Position numbers and translations under genes: made by a program. Positions 44,934 to 55,345 of a DNA stretch of 64,000 nt are shown here, in pieces. The stretch spans positions 1-64,000 of the forward strand of contig CAMDAH010000010.1 of assembly GCA_945888625.1 (NCBI GenBank). Direction: 5' to 3'. Under the pieces are notes generated by a model. That model was not told the origin of the DNA. It searched no databases and was given only the letters and a program-made list of their open reading frames with translations. Source of the DNA: Chryseobacterium gleum. Its GTDB lineage: Bacteria; Bacteroidota; Bacteroidia; Flavobacteriales_D; Crocinitomicaceae. Numbering within the stretch: the first letter of the stretch is position 1; each line of letters begins with the position of its first letter.

Positions 44934-47588
44934 ATGAAAATTTCAGTTTTAAAAAGAATCAGTGTCATTGTACTGACTATTTTATATTTAGGAAGTTGTG
45001 CACAAGACGAATCCACATCAACGGGTTGGAAGTATAACAAGACCGAAAATGGCGGTTTTGAAAAGAAAGACTTTGAAGAACAAGAAACTGGTCCTGGTTT
45101 GGTAATGATTGAGGGCGGTGTTTTCACTATGGGTCGTACAGAAGAGGATGTAATGGACGATTGGAACGCAAGAGCCCACAAAGTAACCGTATCCTCATTT
45201 TACATGGATCGAACAGAAGTTTCCAATTTCCATTGGCTAGAGTATGTTTATTGGATGAAAAGAGTTTATTACAAATCGTACCCACACATTTACAAGAAAT
45301 CGCTACCTGACACACTTGCGTGGCGTTCACCACTTTCGTACAAAGAAAAATACGTAGATTATTACCTAAGACACCCTAGCTACAGAGATTATCCTGTTGT
45401 TGGTGTATCTTGGATTCAAGCCAATGATTTTTGTAAGTGGAGAACAGACCGTGTTAATGAAGCTATTTTAGTTAGAGAAGGAATTCTAAATTGGCATTTT
45501 GCCGATGGTGAATTAAATGAAGTGGCAGCCGGTAACGACCCTAAATTCAGTTCTAAGTTTCGTTCTGCCCCAGAAAACATGTTTAATACAGATTCTTACT
45601 TGGCTGGTCAATATAATCAGACATCAAAAGATGGCTATACGGTTACAACCGATAACAAAGGTGACTTTAAAGACAAGAACAAAAAAGCAGTTCCAAGAGA
45701 TCCATATATGTTAGACAATTATGATCCTGTATACGCAGAAAAAGATGATCCAACCGATACTAAGTCCCCCGTTTACAGAGGTAAAAGACAAGTAAGACTG
45801 GAAGATGGTATTTTACTACCAAAATATAGATTGCCTGTCGAGGCAGAATGGGAATTTGCTGCTAGTGGATTGATTGGAAATTTGGATGATAATTCAGAAA
45901 ATATCGATGAAAGAAGAATTTATCCTTGGGATGGACATTATGTTAGAAAAGATGAGGAACAATTTCAAGGTTCCATTCAGGCTAATTTTGTTCGAGGAAA
46001 GGGTGATTTCATGGGTGTTTCTGGCGCTTTAAACGACGGAGCAGACGTCACGGCACGAGTGGATGATTTCTGGCCGAACGATTACGGATTATACAACATG
46101 GCTGGAAATGTTTCTGAATGGGTAATGGATACCTACCGACCACTTTCAAGCGAAGTGACAGATGAATTTATGCCTTTCAGAGGAAATGTTTACCAAACTA
46201 AGTTGCTAGTTCCAGACGGCCTTTATGATAAGCAAGTTAAAGCTTCCGAAAATATCTATGATGTTTATGGAATGAAAGAGTTTGTTAACGAATATGCTCG
46301 TGTTAAGTATTTAGCAATGACTAATAATCCAGTTGATTTATCGAGTAAATTTCAAGAAAACTATAAAGCCCAAAACGATGCTAACAAAAAGAAAATAATT
46401 GATTTTACAGTATCACAAACATCATTTGTAATCGGTGACACAGTCGAAATTAAAGGAGATAAAGCAGTTTTAGCGAAAAGTAAACTTCCCATCAACTGGG
46501 TGATAACAAATGGAATTTTTGTTGGAGGTACTTCCAAATCAGATACAGTTATTAAAGTAATCTTCAATGCTCCAGGAAGTTACTCTGCAAAATTAAGTCA
46601 AGGTACTGTCAGTGAAGAAAAGTTAAACTTCATAACAGTTGTTTCGACATCCGCAGAACTTAAAGGACTTGTCAACACAACAAGTAGTCAAACCAAAATC
46701 AACTCGAATCAAGATAAGCGTAAATACCAATTTAATAGTCCTAGTAGTTCATACTTAGCTAATAGCAGTCAATACACGTTAAATGATAGTATTCAATTTG
46801 CTGTACTAGATGACATAAATGCTTTACTGGATACAGCCATATTTTTGTATAACAAAGGAAATACAATAAAAGCGTCTGCCTACATTGAGCAAGCTTTATT
46901 TGGAAACTTAAATAATTCAGTTTCGCCTATTGACTTCAGAAAAAACTACGACGAAGATACGGACGAACTAGGAATAGGTGTACATTACTTTAAAACAGAC
47001 GACGATGGGCAACCTGAAACTGAAGCAACCACCTTTAATATATTTAAGGATGATTATTTAGAGTTTCGATTTAAAAATTACAAAACTGACCCAACTATTT
47101 CCACTTGGGTAGTCACGTTAAGAAATGGATTAAGTGAATTCATTGTTGAAAGTCGTGGCAAGCAACGTTGGAGAAATGTTACAGAAGAGGAAAATATTGG
47201 TCGATTAAATTATAGAAAAGACGACTACATTGACTATTTAGACGGTGACTTAGAATCTTCTATATTTTACAATAACAAGTCCAGAATTGATGATGTTAAT
47301 ACCGGGAAAAGAGATGCATCTCAAGTTGTATATCAAAGCGAACATGAAAATTTTGACTTAGAAGGAAAGTCGCTAAATAAAGGTATTGATGGTTGGCCAA
47401 CTACACTTATCTCTGATAAATCCAAAGTTTATAAAGGTGGATCATGGGCTGACAGAGCATATTGGTTAGCTGGATCTAATCGTCGCTTTCTTGATGAAGA
47501 TAAGTCTTCTGCAATGATTGGTTTTCGTTGTGCTATGGACAGGGTCGGAAGTTCCCGCCAAAGCATCAATGAGAAAAAACGAAAATAA
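44934..47588 (+). CDS. gldJ: Gliding motility lipoprotein GldJ, with a large insertion
   Basis: GldJ is an outer-membrane lipoprotein with an FGE-sulfatase (SUMF1) fold, needed for T9SS function and gliding. The 884-residue product has a lipoprotein signal (TILYLGSC, Cys near 22), the fold's opening GGVFTMGRTEEDVMDDWNA (near 60) and NMAGNVSEWVMDTYRP near 390. The closing motif SKVYKGGSWADRAYW (near 830) and GFRCAMDRVG follow. Classical GldJ is about 560 residues; the extra length falls mostly between about 485 and 750. It begins with a PKD-like beta stretch (INWVITNGIFVGGTSKSDT, then FNAPGSYSAKL) and is followed by novel sequence. Earlier starts are rejected because the promoter lies after them. 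Confidence 0.9.
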   Translation: MKISVLKRISVIVLTILYLGSCAQDESTSTGWKYNKTENGGFEKKDFEEQETGPGLVMIEGGVFTMGRTEEDVMDDWNARAHKVTVSSFYMDRTEVSNFHWLEYVYWMKRVYYKSYPHIYKKSLPDTLAWRSPLSYKEKYVDYYLRHPSYRDYPVVGVSWIQANDFCKWRTDRVNEAILVREGILNWHFADGELNEVAAGNDPKFSSKFRSAPENMFNTDSYLAGQYNQTSKDGYTVTTDNKGDFKDKNKKAVPRDPYMLDNYDPVYAEKDDPTDTKSPVYRGKRQVRLEDGILLPKYRLPVEAEWEFAASGLIGNLDDNSENIDERRIYPWDGHYVRKDEEQFQGSIQANFVRGKGDFMGVSGALNDGADVTARVDDFWPNDYGLYNMAGNVSEWVMDTYRPLSSEVTDEFMPFRGNVYQTKLLVPDGLYDKQVKASENIYDVYGMKEFVNEYARVKYLAMTNNPVDLSSKFQENYKAQNDANKKKIIDFTVSQTSFVIGDTVEIKGDKAVLAKSKLPINWVITNGIFVGGTSKSDTVIKVIFNAPGSYSAKLSQGTVSEEKLNFITVVSTSAELKGLVNTTSSQTKINSNQDKRKYQFNSPSSSYLANSSQYTLNDSIQFAVLDDINALLDTAIFLYNKGNTIKASAYIEQALFGNLNNSVSPIDFRKNYDEDTDELGIGVHYFKTDDDGQPETEATTFNIFKDDYLEFRFKNYKTDPTISTWVVTLRNGLSEFIVESRGKQRWRNVTEEENIGRLNYRKDDYIDYLDGDLESSIFYNNKSRIDDVNTGKRDASQVVYQSEHENFDLEGKSLNKGIDGWPTTLISDKSKVYKGGSWADRAYWLAGSNRRFLDEDKSSAMIGFRCAMDRVGSSRQSINEKKRK

Positions 47589-47601
47589 TTTCAAACAACT
47601 T

Positions 47602-47630
47602 AAGCCTCTTTAATCAGAGGCTTTTTTTTT
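47602..47630 (+). terminator. Strong intrinsic terminator after gldJ
   Basis: AAGCCTCT (47602-47609) and AGAGGCTT (47616-47623) form a perfect stem around TTAATC, followed by an uninterrupted T run to 47630. Only six bases separate it from the murF ATG. Confidence 0.9.
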
Positions 47631-47636
47631 GAACCA

Positions 47637-48917
47637 ATGGACTTATTTACATTATTTTATAAATCAAGCGGCGTTTCAATTGATACAAGATCGATTAAAA
47701 GAGATAGTTTGTTTATTGCACTCAAAGGACCAAACTTTAACGGAAGCGATTTCATAGCTAGTGCGTTGGGCAACGGAGCAAAATACTGTATTACTGAAGA
47801 ACAATCTATTTGTGATAATGAAGCGGTGTTTTTTACGGAAGATACACTTCAATTTATACAGCAACTTGCGTTATATCATCGAAGAAAATTTTCAATCCCG
47901 ATTATAGGAATTACTGGAAGTAACGGTAAAACCAGTACGAAAGAACTAATAAATTGTGTACTTACCAAAAAATACAAAGTATTAAGTACGATTGGAAATT
48001 TAAATAACCATATCGGAGTTCCTTTAACATTGTTAAATCTTAATGCAACTCATGAAATTGCTATTATTGAAATGGGCGCTAATAAACACGGTGATATTGC
48101 CGAACTCTGCTCTATTGCCGAACCAAACTACGGCGTAATAACCAATATAGGAAAAGCGCATTTAGAGGGATTCAAAGACTTTAATGGCGTACTAAAAACA
48201 AAAAAGGAATTGTATACCTCCGTTAGTAAGCATAAAGGTGTGCTATTTTTCAATGCCGACGATGAAATACTAGTTGCTAATCTGCCTGAAAATGTTTCTA
48301 CTTACTCCTATGGGACAGATCAACGGTCTCAAATAATTGGTGAATTAATTGAACTAAATCCCGCTATTAAATTAAACTTTCGACACGCATTACACGCTTC
48401 TATCGGCATACAAACACAATTAATTGGAAAATACAACTTCTACAATTTTCTATGTGCCATAAGTATTGGAGTGTATTTTAAAGTAAACGATAAACAAATA
48501 CAGAACGCTATAGAGGCTTATGTTTCAACCAACAATCGTTCTCAAGTTGAAAAAACAGAAAATAACACCCTCCTTATTGATTGTTACAACGCAAATCCAA
48601 GCAGTATGCTATCTGCCTTAGAAAGTTTTGTTTTGGTACATCACGATGAAAAAATCGCGATTCTTGGAGACATGTTAGAGTTAGGAGAAGAAACCAACAA
48701 CGAGCATAAGAAAATAATTGATTTTTGCGATCGAAATAAAATAAGCTACCTAACAGTCGGAGAAAATTTTGCAAAAGTAAATAATACGCCTACAAAAAAC
48801 TTTCTAACAACAGAAGAATTGGGTGTTTTTATAAAGGTATCGCCTTTACAACAAAAACTAATTTTATTAAAAGGATCAAGGGGAATTGCTTTGGAAAAAT
48901 TAATACCCTTGCTGTGA
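47637..48917 (+). CDS. murF: UDP-MurNAc-tripeptide D-alanyl-D-alanine ligase MurF
   Basis: MurF adds D-Ala-D-Ala to the peptidoglycan precursor in the cytoplasm. The 426 residues show the Mur N-terminal domain (VSIDTRSIKRDSLFIALKG), the ATP site GITGSNGKTSTKE (near 98-110), the middle motif EMGANKHGDI (near 145), and the C-terminal domain with DCYNANPSSM (near 318) and LGDMLELGEE. Its ATG lies six bases after the gldJ terminator, leaving no room for a promoter of its own downstream of it. Placing murF next to gldJ is common in Bacteroidota. Confidence 0.95.
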   Translation: MDLFTLFYKSSGVSIDTRSIKRDSLFIALKGPNFNGSDFIASALGNGAKYCITEEQSICDNEAVFFTEDTLQFIQQLALYHRRKFSIPIIGITGSNGKTSTKELINCVLTKKYKVLSTIGNLNNHIGVPLTLLNLNATHEIAIIEMGANKHGDIAELCSIAEPNYGVITNIGKAHLEGFKDFNGVLKTKKELYTSVSKHKGVLFFNADDEILVANLPENVSTYSYGTDQRSQIIGELIELNPAIKLNFRHALHASIGIQTQLIGKYNFYNFLCAISIGVYFKVNDKQIQNAIEAYVSTNNRSQVEKTENNTLLIDCYNANPSSMLSALESFVLVHHDEKIAILGDMLELGEETNNEHKKIIDFCDRNKISYLTVGENFAKVNNTPTKNFLTTEELGVFIKVSPLQQKLILLKGSRGIALEKLIPLL

Positions 48918-48927
48918 CAAACACATT

Positions 48928-50010
48928 TTATGCGCCGTATTGCATAAGAAACCCTTTTAAAAAAGGATCTAAATTTCCATCCATTACCCCCTCAACATCA
49001 GAGGTTTCTATGCCAGTTCGAACATCCTTTACTAGCTTATAAGGTTGCATGACATAATTTCGAATTTGAGACCCCCATTCAATTTTTTTCTTTCCTGCCT
49101 CAATCTCATTTCGTTTTTCAAGTCGCTCTCTCAACACCAATTCATAGAGTTGTGAGCGAAGAAGTTGTAACGCTTTTTCTTTATTTGCCAACTGCGAACG
49201 CGACTCTGAATTTTCGATAATAATGCCTGAAGGAGCATGACGAAGTCGCACTGCTGTTTCAACTTTGTTTACATTTTGACCACCTGCCCCACCCGAGCGA
49301 AAAGTTTCAAAACTAACGTCAGCGGGATTTACATAAATATCAATGTTATCATCAACCAAGGGATAGACATACACCGAGACAAACGAAGTATGACGTTTAG
49401 CATTTGAGTCGAAAGGAGAAATTCGAACAAGGCGATGCACACCATTTTCTCCTTTCAAATAGCCAAAAGAAAATTCACCTTCAAACTCCAATGTTACTGT
49501 TTTAACACCTGCAACATCCCCTTCTTGATAATTAAGTTCACTTAACTTATAGCCTTTTCTTTGTCCCCACATCATGTACATACGCATGAGCATTGAAGCC
49601 CAATCACAACTTTCAGTACCCCCTGCTCCTGCAGTTATTTGAACCACCGCACTTAAAGCATCTTCTTCGCCAGAAAGCATGTTTTTTAACTCCAATTCTT
49701 CCACACCGTTCTGAACATCATGGTAAAGGGCGTCAACCTCTTTTTGATCTGCGGCTCCCTCTTTAACAAATTCAATTAAAACCTCAATATCTTGTGCTCC
49801 AACCCGTAAGCGATCAAAGTTATCTACCCAGTACTTCAATCCTCTGATGATTTTCATTTGCTTTTCTGCTTTTTTGGGATCGTCCCAAAAAACAGGGTCT
49901 TGCGTGCGTAAATCTTCTTCCCGAAGCGACTGCCTTTTATCTTCAATTTTCAAATACAATGCAATCTCATCGATGCGCTTGATTAAATCCTTATATTGTT
50001 CATTCGTCAT
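48928..50010 (-). CDS. prfB: Peptide chain release factor 2
   Basis: RF2 frees finished proteins at UAA and UGA codons. The 360-residue product has the stop-recognition tripeptide SPF in [11 protein letters not shown] (near 195) and the catalytic [11 protein letters not shown] (near 240). Many bacteria make RF2 through a +1 frameshift at a UGA near codon 25. Here the same region, coding LYLKIEDK at 49939-49956, is open in frame, so the frameshift control is absent. ATG 50010 gives [13 protein letters not shown]; an upstream extension ([10 protein letters not shown]) overlaps the promoter and is rejected. It is divergent from gcvH. Confidence 0.94.
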   Translation of the reverse strand: MTNEQYKDLIKRIDEIALYLKIEDKRQSLREEDLRTQDPVFWDDPKKAEKQMKIIRGLKYWVDNFDRLRVGAQDIEVLIEFVKEGAADQKEVDALYHDVQNGVEELELKNMLSGEEDALSAVVQITAGAGGTESCDWASMLMRMYMMWGQRKGYKLSELNYQEGDVAGVKTVTLEFEGEFSFGYLKGENGVHRLVRISPFDSNAKRHTSFVSVYVYPLVDDNIDIYVNPADVSFETFRSGGAGGQNVNKVETAVRLRHAPSGIIIENSESRSQLANKEKALQLLRSQLYELVLRERLEKRNEIEAGKKKIEWGSQIRNYVMQPYKLVKDVRTGIETSDVEGVMDGNLDPFLKGFLMQYGA

Positions 50011-50014
50011 AGCG

Positions 50015-50022
50015 CAAAAATA
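50015..50022 (-). promoter_or_regulatory. -7 box abutting the prfB start
   Basis: The minus strand reads TATTTTTG, a full match that ends 4 bases before the prfB ATG. CTCTTTTG lies 15 bases upstream and may be a short-spaced -33 element. Confidence 0.5.
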
Positions 50023-50080
50023 ATTAATCTTTGATAACAAAAGAGCGATAATATTTCACGACTAACTATTAGAAATTATT

Positions 50081-50088
50081 TAACTTTG
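50081..50088 (+). promoter_or_regulatory. -7 box of the gcvH promoter
   Basis: TAACTTTG is a full match, 15 bases before ATG 50104. A TTG codon in frame at 50086 is part of this box and is not the gene start. Confidence 0.55.
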
Positions 50089-50103
50089 AAAAAAATAAAC
50101 AAA

Positions 50104-50481
50104 ATGAACATACCAGAAGAATTAAAATACACAAAAGACCACGAGTGGGTTAGAATAGACGGTGATATTGCTACAGTAGGAATTACAGCATTTGCGCAAG
50201 GTGAATTAGGTGATATCGTTTATGTAGAAATAGAAACAGTTGGTGAGACCTTAGCAAAAGAGGAAATTTTTGGATCAATTGAGGCCGTTAAGACCGTATC
50301 GGATTTATTTATGCCTGTCAGTGGAGAAATATTGAAGTTAAATGAAGCCCTTGACGGCAATCCAGAATTGGTAAATAGCGACCCATACGGGGAAGGTTGG
50401 ATGGTTAAGATTAAACTTACTGACCCTTCCGACTTGAGTGGATTACTTGGATCGACGGAATATTCTTCTTTAGTACATTAA
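50104..50481 (+). CDS. gcvH: Glycine cleavage system H protein
   Basis: GcvH carries the lipoyl arm that shuttles the aminomethyl group between the P, T and L proteins during glycine breakdown. The 125 residues start [17 protein letters not shown], as usual, and hold the lipoylated lysine in [12 protein letters not shown] (near residue 62) and the C-terminal [10 protein letters not shown]. The other glycine-cleavage genes are not in the window. It is followed by a bidirectional terminator shared with gyrB. Confidence 0.96.
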   Translation: MNIPEELKYTKDHEWVRIDGDIATVGITAFAQGELGDIVYVEIETVGETLAKEEIFGSIEAVKTVSDLFMPVSGEILKLNEALDGNPELVNSDPYGEGWMVKIKLTDPSDLSGLLGSTEYSSLVH

Positions 50482-50491
50482 GCTTAGAAAC

Positions 50492-50520
50492 AAAAAAAGG
50501 CGCTTTGAGCGCCTTTTTTT
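50492..50520. terminator. Bidirectional terminator between gcvH and gyrB
   Basis: A perfect 13-base stem (A7-GGCGCT with AGCGCC-T7) closes on TTG. It has a T run on the plus strand and, as its complement, on the minus strand, so it can end both converging transcripts. Confidence 0.92.
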
Positions 50521-50539
50521 TATTCAACTAGAACGTATT

Positions 50540-52495
<1,956 letters not shown>

Positions 52496-52527
52496 TTACG
52501 TTTGTTTAAATTTTTAAAATATACAAA

Positions 52528-52535
52528 CAAAAATA
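52528..52535 (-). promoter_or_regulatory. -7 box of the gyrB promoter
   Basis: The minus strand reads TATTTTTG, a full consensus match, 38 bases before the gyrB ATG, leaving a true leader unlike most other genes in this window. Confidence 0.45.
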
Positions 52536-52608
52536 CAAAAATCAACCTTGTTTTAGATTCAAAAAAGAACTAAAAAACCTATACTTATCAACAAAATATG
52601 AACTTAAA

Positions 52609-53175
52609 CTACGATTTAATCCAATCGGTAATGGATGCATCTAAAGGAGAAGTAGAAGGCGCAATTACCTTTACTAAAAAACCATTTTCATCTAGACAAT
52701 ATTTTTGAAAATTCCAAGACACATTGTTGTCTTCTAGTCCATTTTGTGATTTTTCCGTTAAGAATTTGTAGATAGGATGCATGTCATTTCCCTTCACCGA
52801 AATTTTTGACATCATAGGAAAAGTAACCCCGTAATTTTTCTTGCAAAAATCTGCAATTTTTTCATTGGATCCTGGCTCTTGTCCCATAAAATTATTAGCC
52901 GGGAAACCGATGATGATAAAATTTTTGTCTTTGTACGTTTTATACAATTGCTCCAACTCTTCATATTGTGGTGTTAACCCACACTTGGACGCCGTGTTAA
53001 CGACTAATATTTTTTTACCTTTAAGCGTGGAAAAATCGTAAGAATAACCATTAATGTCATTAACGGTGAAAGAATGTATCGAAATCTTAGTGTTTGGATT
53101 AGATGAAGTAGTTGAATTAGTTGGATTCACAGAGCAGAAAGTTAAAATGAGTAAACTGATTAAGGGAAGTTTCAT
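52609..53175 (-). CDS. Exported glutathione/thioredoxin peroxidase
   Basis: This 188-residue peroxidase of the GPx family would reduce hydroperoxides using thioredoxin-like donors, in the periplasm. A signal peptide spans about residues 1-20; the C at 14 has a poor lipobox. The peroxidatic cysteine is in VVNTASKCGLT (near 64). The second family block reads GFPANNFMGQEPG instead of the usual FPCNQF, so the resolving cysteine and the tetrad glutamine are changed. The third, with the conserved Trp and Asn, is NVSWNFQKY near 148. It carries cysteine, not selenocysteine. It is divergent from the OmpA-family gene. Confidence 0.88.
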   Translation of the reverse strand: MKLPLISLLILTFCSVNPTNSTTSSNPNTKISIHSFTVNDINGYSYDFSTLKGKKILVVNTASKCGLTPQYEELEQLYKTYKDKNFIIIGFPANNFMGQEPGSNEKIADFCKKNYGVTFPMMSKISVKGNDMHPIYKFLTEKSQNGLEDNNVSWNFQKYCLDENGFLVKVIAPSTSPLDASITDWIKS

Positions 53176-53262
53176 ATTATTATTTTTTGAAGTAACAATT
53201 TACGCAGAATTTAGTTTACAGCAACATAAAAACCTTTTTATTCCATTTACGAATAAGTAAAC

Positions 53263-54132
53263 ATGGTCAAATTAACACTAGTAATTTTCATCCTCCTAAC
53301 TTACCTGCCCAGTTATTGTCAGTTTAGAGTTAGCGGTACCTGGCAGGGATTAGTGTGCAAGGTAAATACAGACTGGCGAACAGCAGAACCAATTTATTTT
53401 GACTTCATCTGTATAGGTTCCTCGATAAGCGGCGAGAGCAGGGAGGAAAAATACAATTCTACTAATTATTCAATAAAAACAATAAACGGAAAATTAAGTA
53501 ATCCAAAATCACTTTACTCGATTGAATTTAGTCAAGAGATTTCCTCCAATAAAAAAACAAAAGAAGCATCTTGCCCGCTCTCTTTTTTTCTAAAATACAA
53601 CGAATCGACCGGTTATTTTGAGGGAAACTATACCAATAGTCGTTGTTCTGCCGATAGCGGAAAAGTAAAAATATACAAATCAGATTTAGCTTTCTCTCAG
53701 GATCCCCCTCCTTTAAGTCCTCATACATGGGTAGAAAGATTTAGATCAGACTTAGTTCTTGGTTTATCCGCAGTGACTAACCGAAAAAAAGAATTGATAG
53801 AATTTAAGTTTGAAACAATCTATTTCGATTACAATTCGGATAGCATACCAATCAAATATTATCCGTTTTTAGACAAGATGACACGTATAATTTTAGGGCA
53901 TTCGGATTTACGCATCAAAATTATCGGGAATACTGATTCAGACGGCTCGGACCAATACAACGAAGACCTATCGCTTCGAAGGGCGGCATCAATCAGGAAA
54001 TATCTTGAAAACAACGGGTTAAATAACGACCGACTAATTAACGAAAACTGTGGTGAAAAACAACCGGTAGAATCAAATAAAACATCGGAGGGCCGGAGGA
54101 AAAACAGAAGAGTAGAGTTTAAATTTATCTAG
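53263..54132 (+). CDS. OmpA-family outer-membrane protein
   Basis: The 289-residue product has a signal peptide (cut near YCQ, residue 20) and an N-terminal beta-rich domain (about 20-150) with two CX-spaced cysteine pairs that I cannot assign to a family. A C-terminal OmpA-like peptidoglycan-binding domain (about 175-289) follows, with IYFDYNSDSIP, NTDSDGSDQYNEDLSLRRA and GRRKNRRVEFKF. The OmpA domain binds the meso-diaminopimelate of the cell wall. It may anchor the outer membrane. It lies upstream of the glycosyltransferase unit, 29 bases before a small open frame. Confidence 0.85.
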   Translation: MVKLTLVIFILLTYLPSYCQFRVSGTWQGLVCKVNTDWRTAEPIYFDFICIGSSISGESREEKYNSTNYSIKTINGKLSNPKSLYSIEFSQEISSNKKTKEASCPLSFFLKYNESTGYFEGNYTNSRCSADSGKVKIYKSDLAFSQDPPPLSPHTWVERFRSDLVLGLSAVTNRKKELIEFKFETIYFDYNSDSIPIKYYPFLDKMTRIILGHSDLRIKIIGNTDSDGSDQYNEDLSLRRAASIRKYLENNGLNNDRLINENCGEKQPVESNKTSEGRRKNRRVEFKFI

Positions 54133-54140
54133 TAGCTTTG
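54133..54140 (+). promoter_or_regulatory. -7 box before the leader peptide and glycosyltransferase
   Basis: TAGCTTTG is a full consensus match immediately after the OmpA-family stop codon, 21 bases before a small open frame at 54162. Confidence 0.4.
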
Positions 54141-54161
54141 CAGTAGATATAAGTGTTAAAA

Positions 54162-54236
54162 ATGAAAAAGCGATTTGATATATTATTTCAAAAATTGGTA
54201 TCGCGAAAGTACGTTACAAATCACAAGAAATTTTGA
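54162..54236 (+). CDS. Possible 24-residue leader peptide coupled to the glycosyltransferase
   Basis: An ATG at 54162 opens MKKRFDILFQKLVSRKYV, continuing NHKKF after T, and stops at TGA 54234-54236. The stop overlaps the glycosyltransferase ATG by one base (TGATG), the pattern of translational coupling. The peptide is basic and has no recognised homologue. A -7 box at 54133 precedes it. It may be a leader that tunes expression of the next gene, or a chance frame. Confidence 0.4.
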   Translation: MKKRFDILFQKLVSRKYVTNHKKF

Positions 54237-55345
54237 TGCAGAAAAGCGCTACTTTTCACCTTGCTTATTTTTGCAGTTCTATCAGCTGGGGAGGCCTAGA
54301 AATGAATCAACTCAAGAATGCATTATGGATGCAGGAACGAGGGCATAAAGTTTTGATGATCTGCAAAAAAGACTCTCCCGTTGCACAATCTTGTTTAGCT
54401 GATGGAATTCCGTTAGCTTACGTTGAGGGCCACCGAAAGTATTATGATTTTAAGGCCGGTAAAAAACTAGCGCTTATTCTCGAACAGTTTAAAATTACTC
54501 ACCTAATTACTCGGGATACTCGAGACTTAAGCGTAAGCGTAATCGCCAAACGTAAAGCTACTCACAAAGTACATCTGTCCTATTTTATGGAAATGCAAAT
54601 AGGTGTTTCAAAAAAGAATCTATTTCATACTATTCGATACCGAGGTTTGGACGCTTGGTGTTGTCCGCTCAACGGACTAGTTGATCAAGTGAAGTCATTG
54701 ACAAGAATTGATAAAAAAAAAATTCATTACATACCATCAGCGCTTGATTTGAGTCGGTTTTCTAATAATGTATCAAAAGAAACAGCACGAAAAATGCTTA
54801 ATCTCCCTCAAGACCAAATTACTATTGGACTTAGCGGCCGTTTTGATCCATTTAAAGGGCATCTTTTGTTACTCGAGGCAATTAATCGCCTAAACAACCC
54901 AGCCATACATGTTTGTTTTCTTGGTGAGCCAACAAAAGGTGCTGGACAAGAATATATTGAACAAATTCATCAGTCAATTGACAATTTTAATTTAACTAAT
55001 CAAGTTTTTATTAGGCCTTTTCGCAAAGACATTGAAGTTTTTTATGCTGCTATTGATCTTTTTATCATGGCTTCTAAAGCAGAAACTTTTGGAATGGTTA
55101 CCATCGAAGCAATGGCCTCAGGAATACCTGTAATTGCAAGTGATGGAGGAGGAAGTCCAGAAATCCTTGGCTTTGGTCAATTTGGTCAATTATTTATTCC
55201 ACAAAAAGCCGAAAGTTTATCGGAACAAATCAAATCGTTTCTTAGCAACAAAAAAATAAACAAGGACCTATTATTGGATGCTGTAAAGATCTATGATCAC
55301 CACAAAGTTTGCGAAAAAGTAGAACTAGTTCTTGGGATACAATGA
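54236..55345 (+). CDS. Glycosyltransferase, GT4 family
   Basis: The 369-residue protein has two Rossmann domains. The N-terminal acceptor half begins HLAYFCSSISWGGLEMNQL, and the C-terminal donor half has GLSGRFDPFKGHLLLLEAI (near 201) and the EX7E nucleotide-sugar motif ETFGMVTIEAMASG (near 284). Such retaining enzymes build lipopolysaccharide, capsule or glycan chains. The start at 54236 is preferred to a TTG one codon upstream because of the TGATG overlap. It abuts a convergent FkbM methyltransferase, which may modify the same sugars. Donor and acceptor are unknown. Confidence 0.87.
   Translation: MQKSATFHLAYFCSSISWGGLEMNQLKNALWMQERGHKVLMICKKDSPVAQSCLADGIPLAYVEGHRKYYDFKAGKKLALILEQFKITHLITRDTRDLSVSVIAKRKATHKVHLSYFMEMQIGVSKKNLFHTIRYRGLDAWCCPLNGLVDQVKSLTRIDKKKIHYIPSALDLSRFSNNVSKETARKMLNLPQDQITIGLSGRFDPFKGHLLLLEAINRLNNPAIHVCFLGEPTKGAGQEYIEQIHQSIDNFNLTNQVFIRPFRKDIEVFYAAIDLFIMASKAETFGMVTIEAMASGIPVIASDGGGSPEILGFGQFGQLFIPQKAESLSEQIKSFLSNKKINKDLLLDAVKIYDHHKVCEKVELVLGIQ

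Noticed and set aside
44852..45181. Minus-strand open frame across the PorP-like/gldJ junction
   Set aside because: Covers the gldJ promoter and lipoprotein signal in antisense; no independent evidence of a gene.
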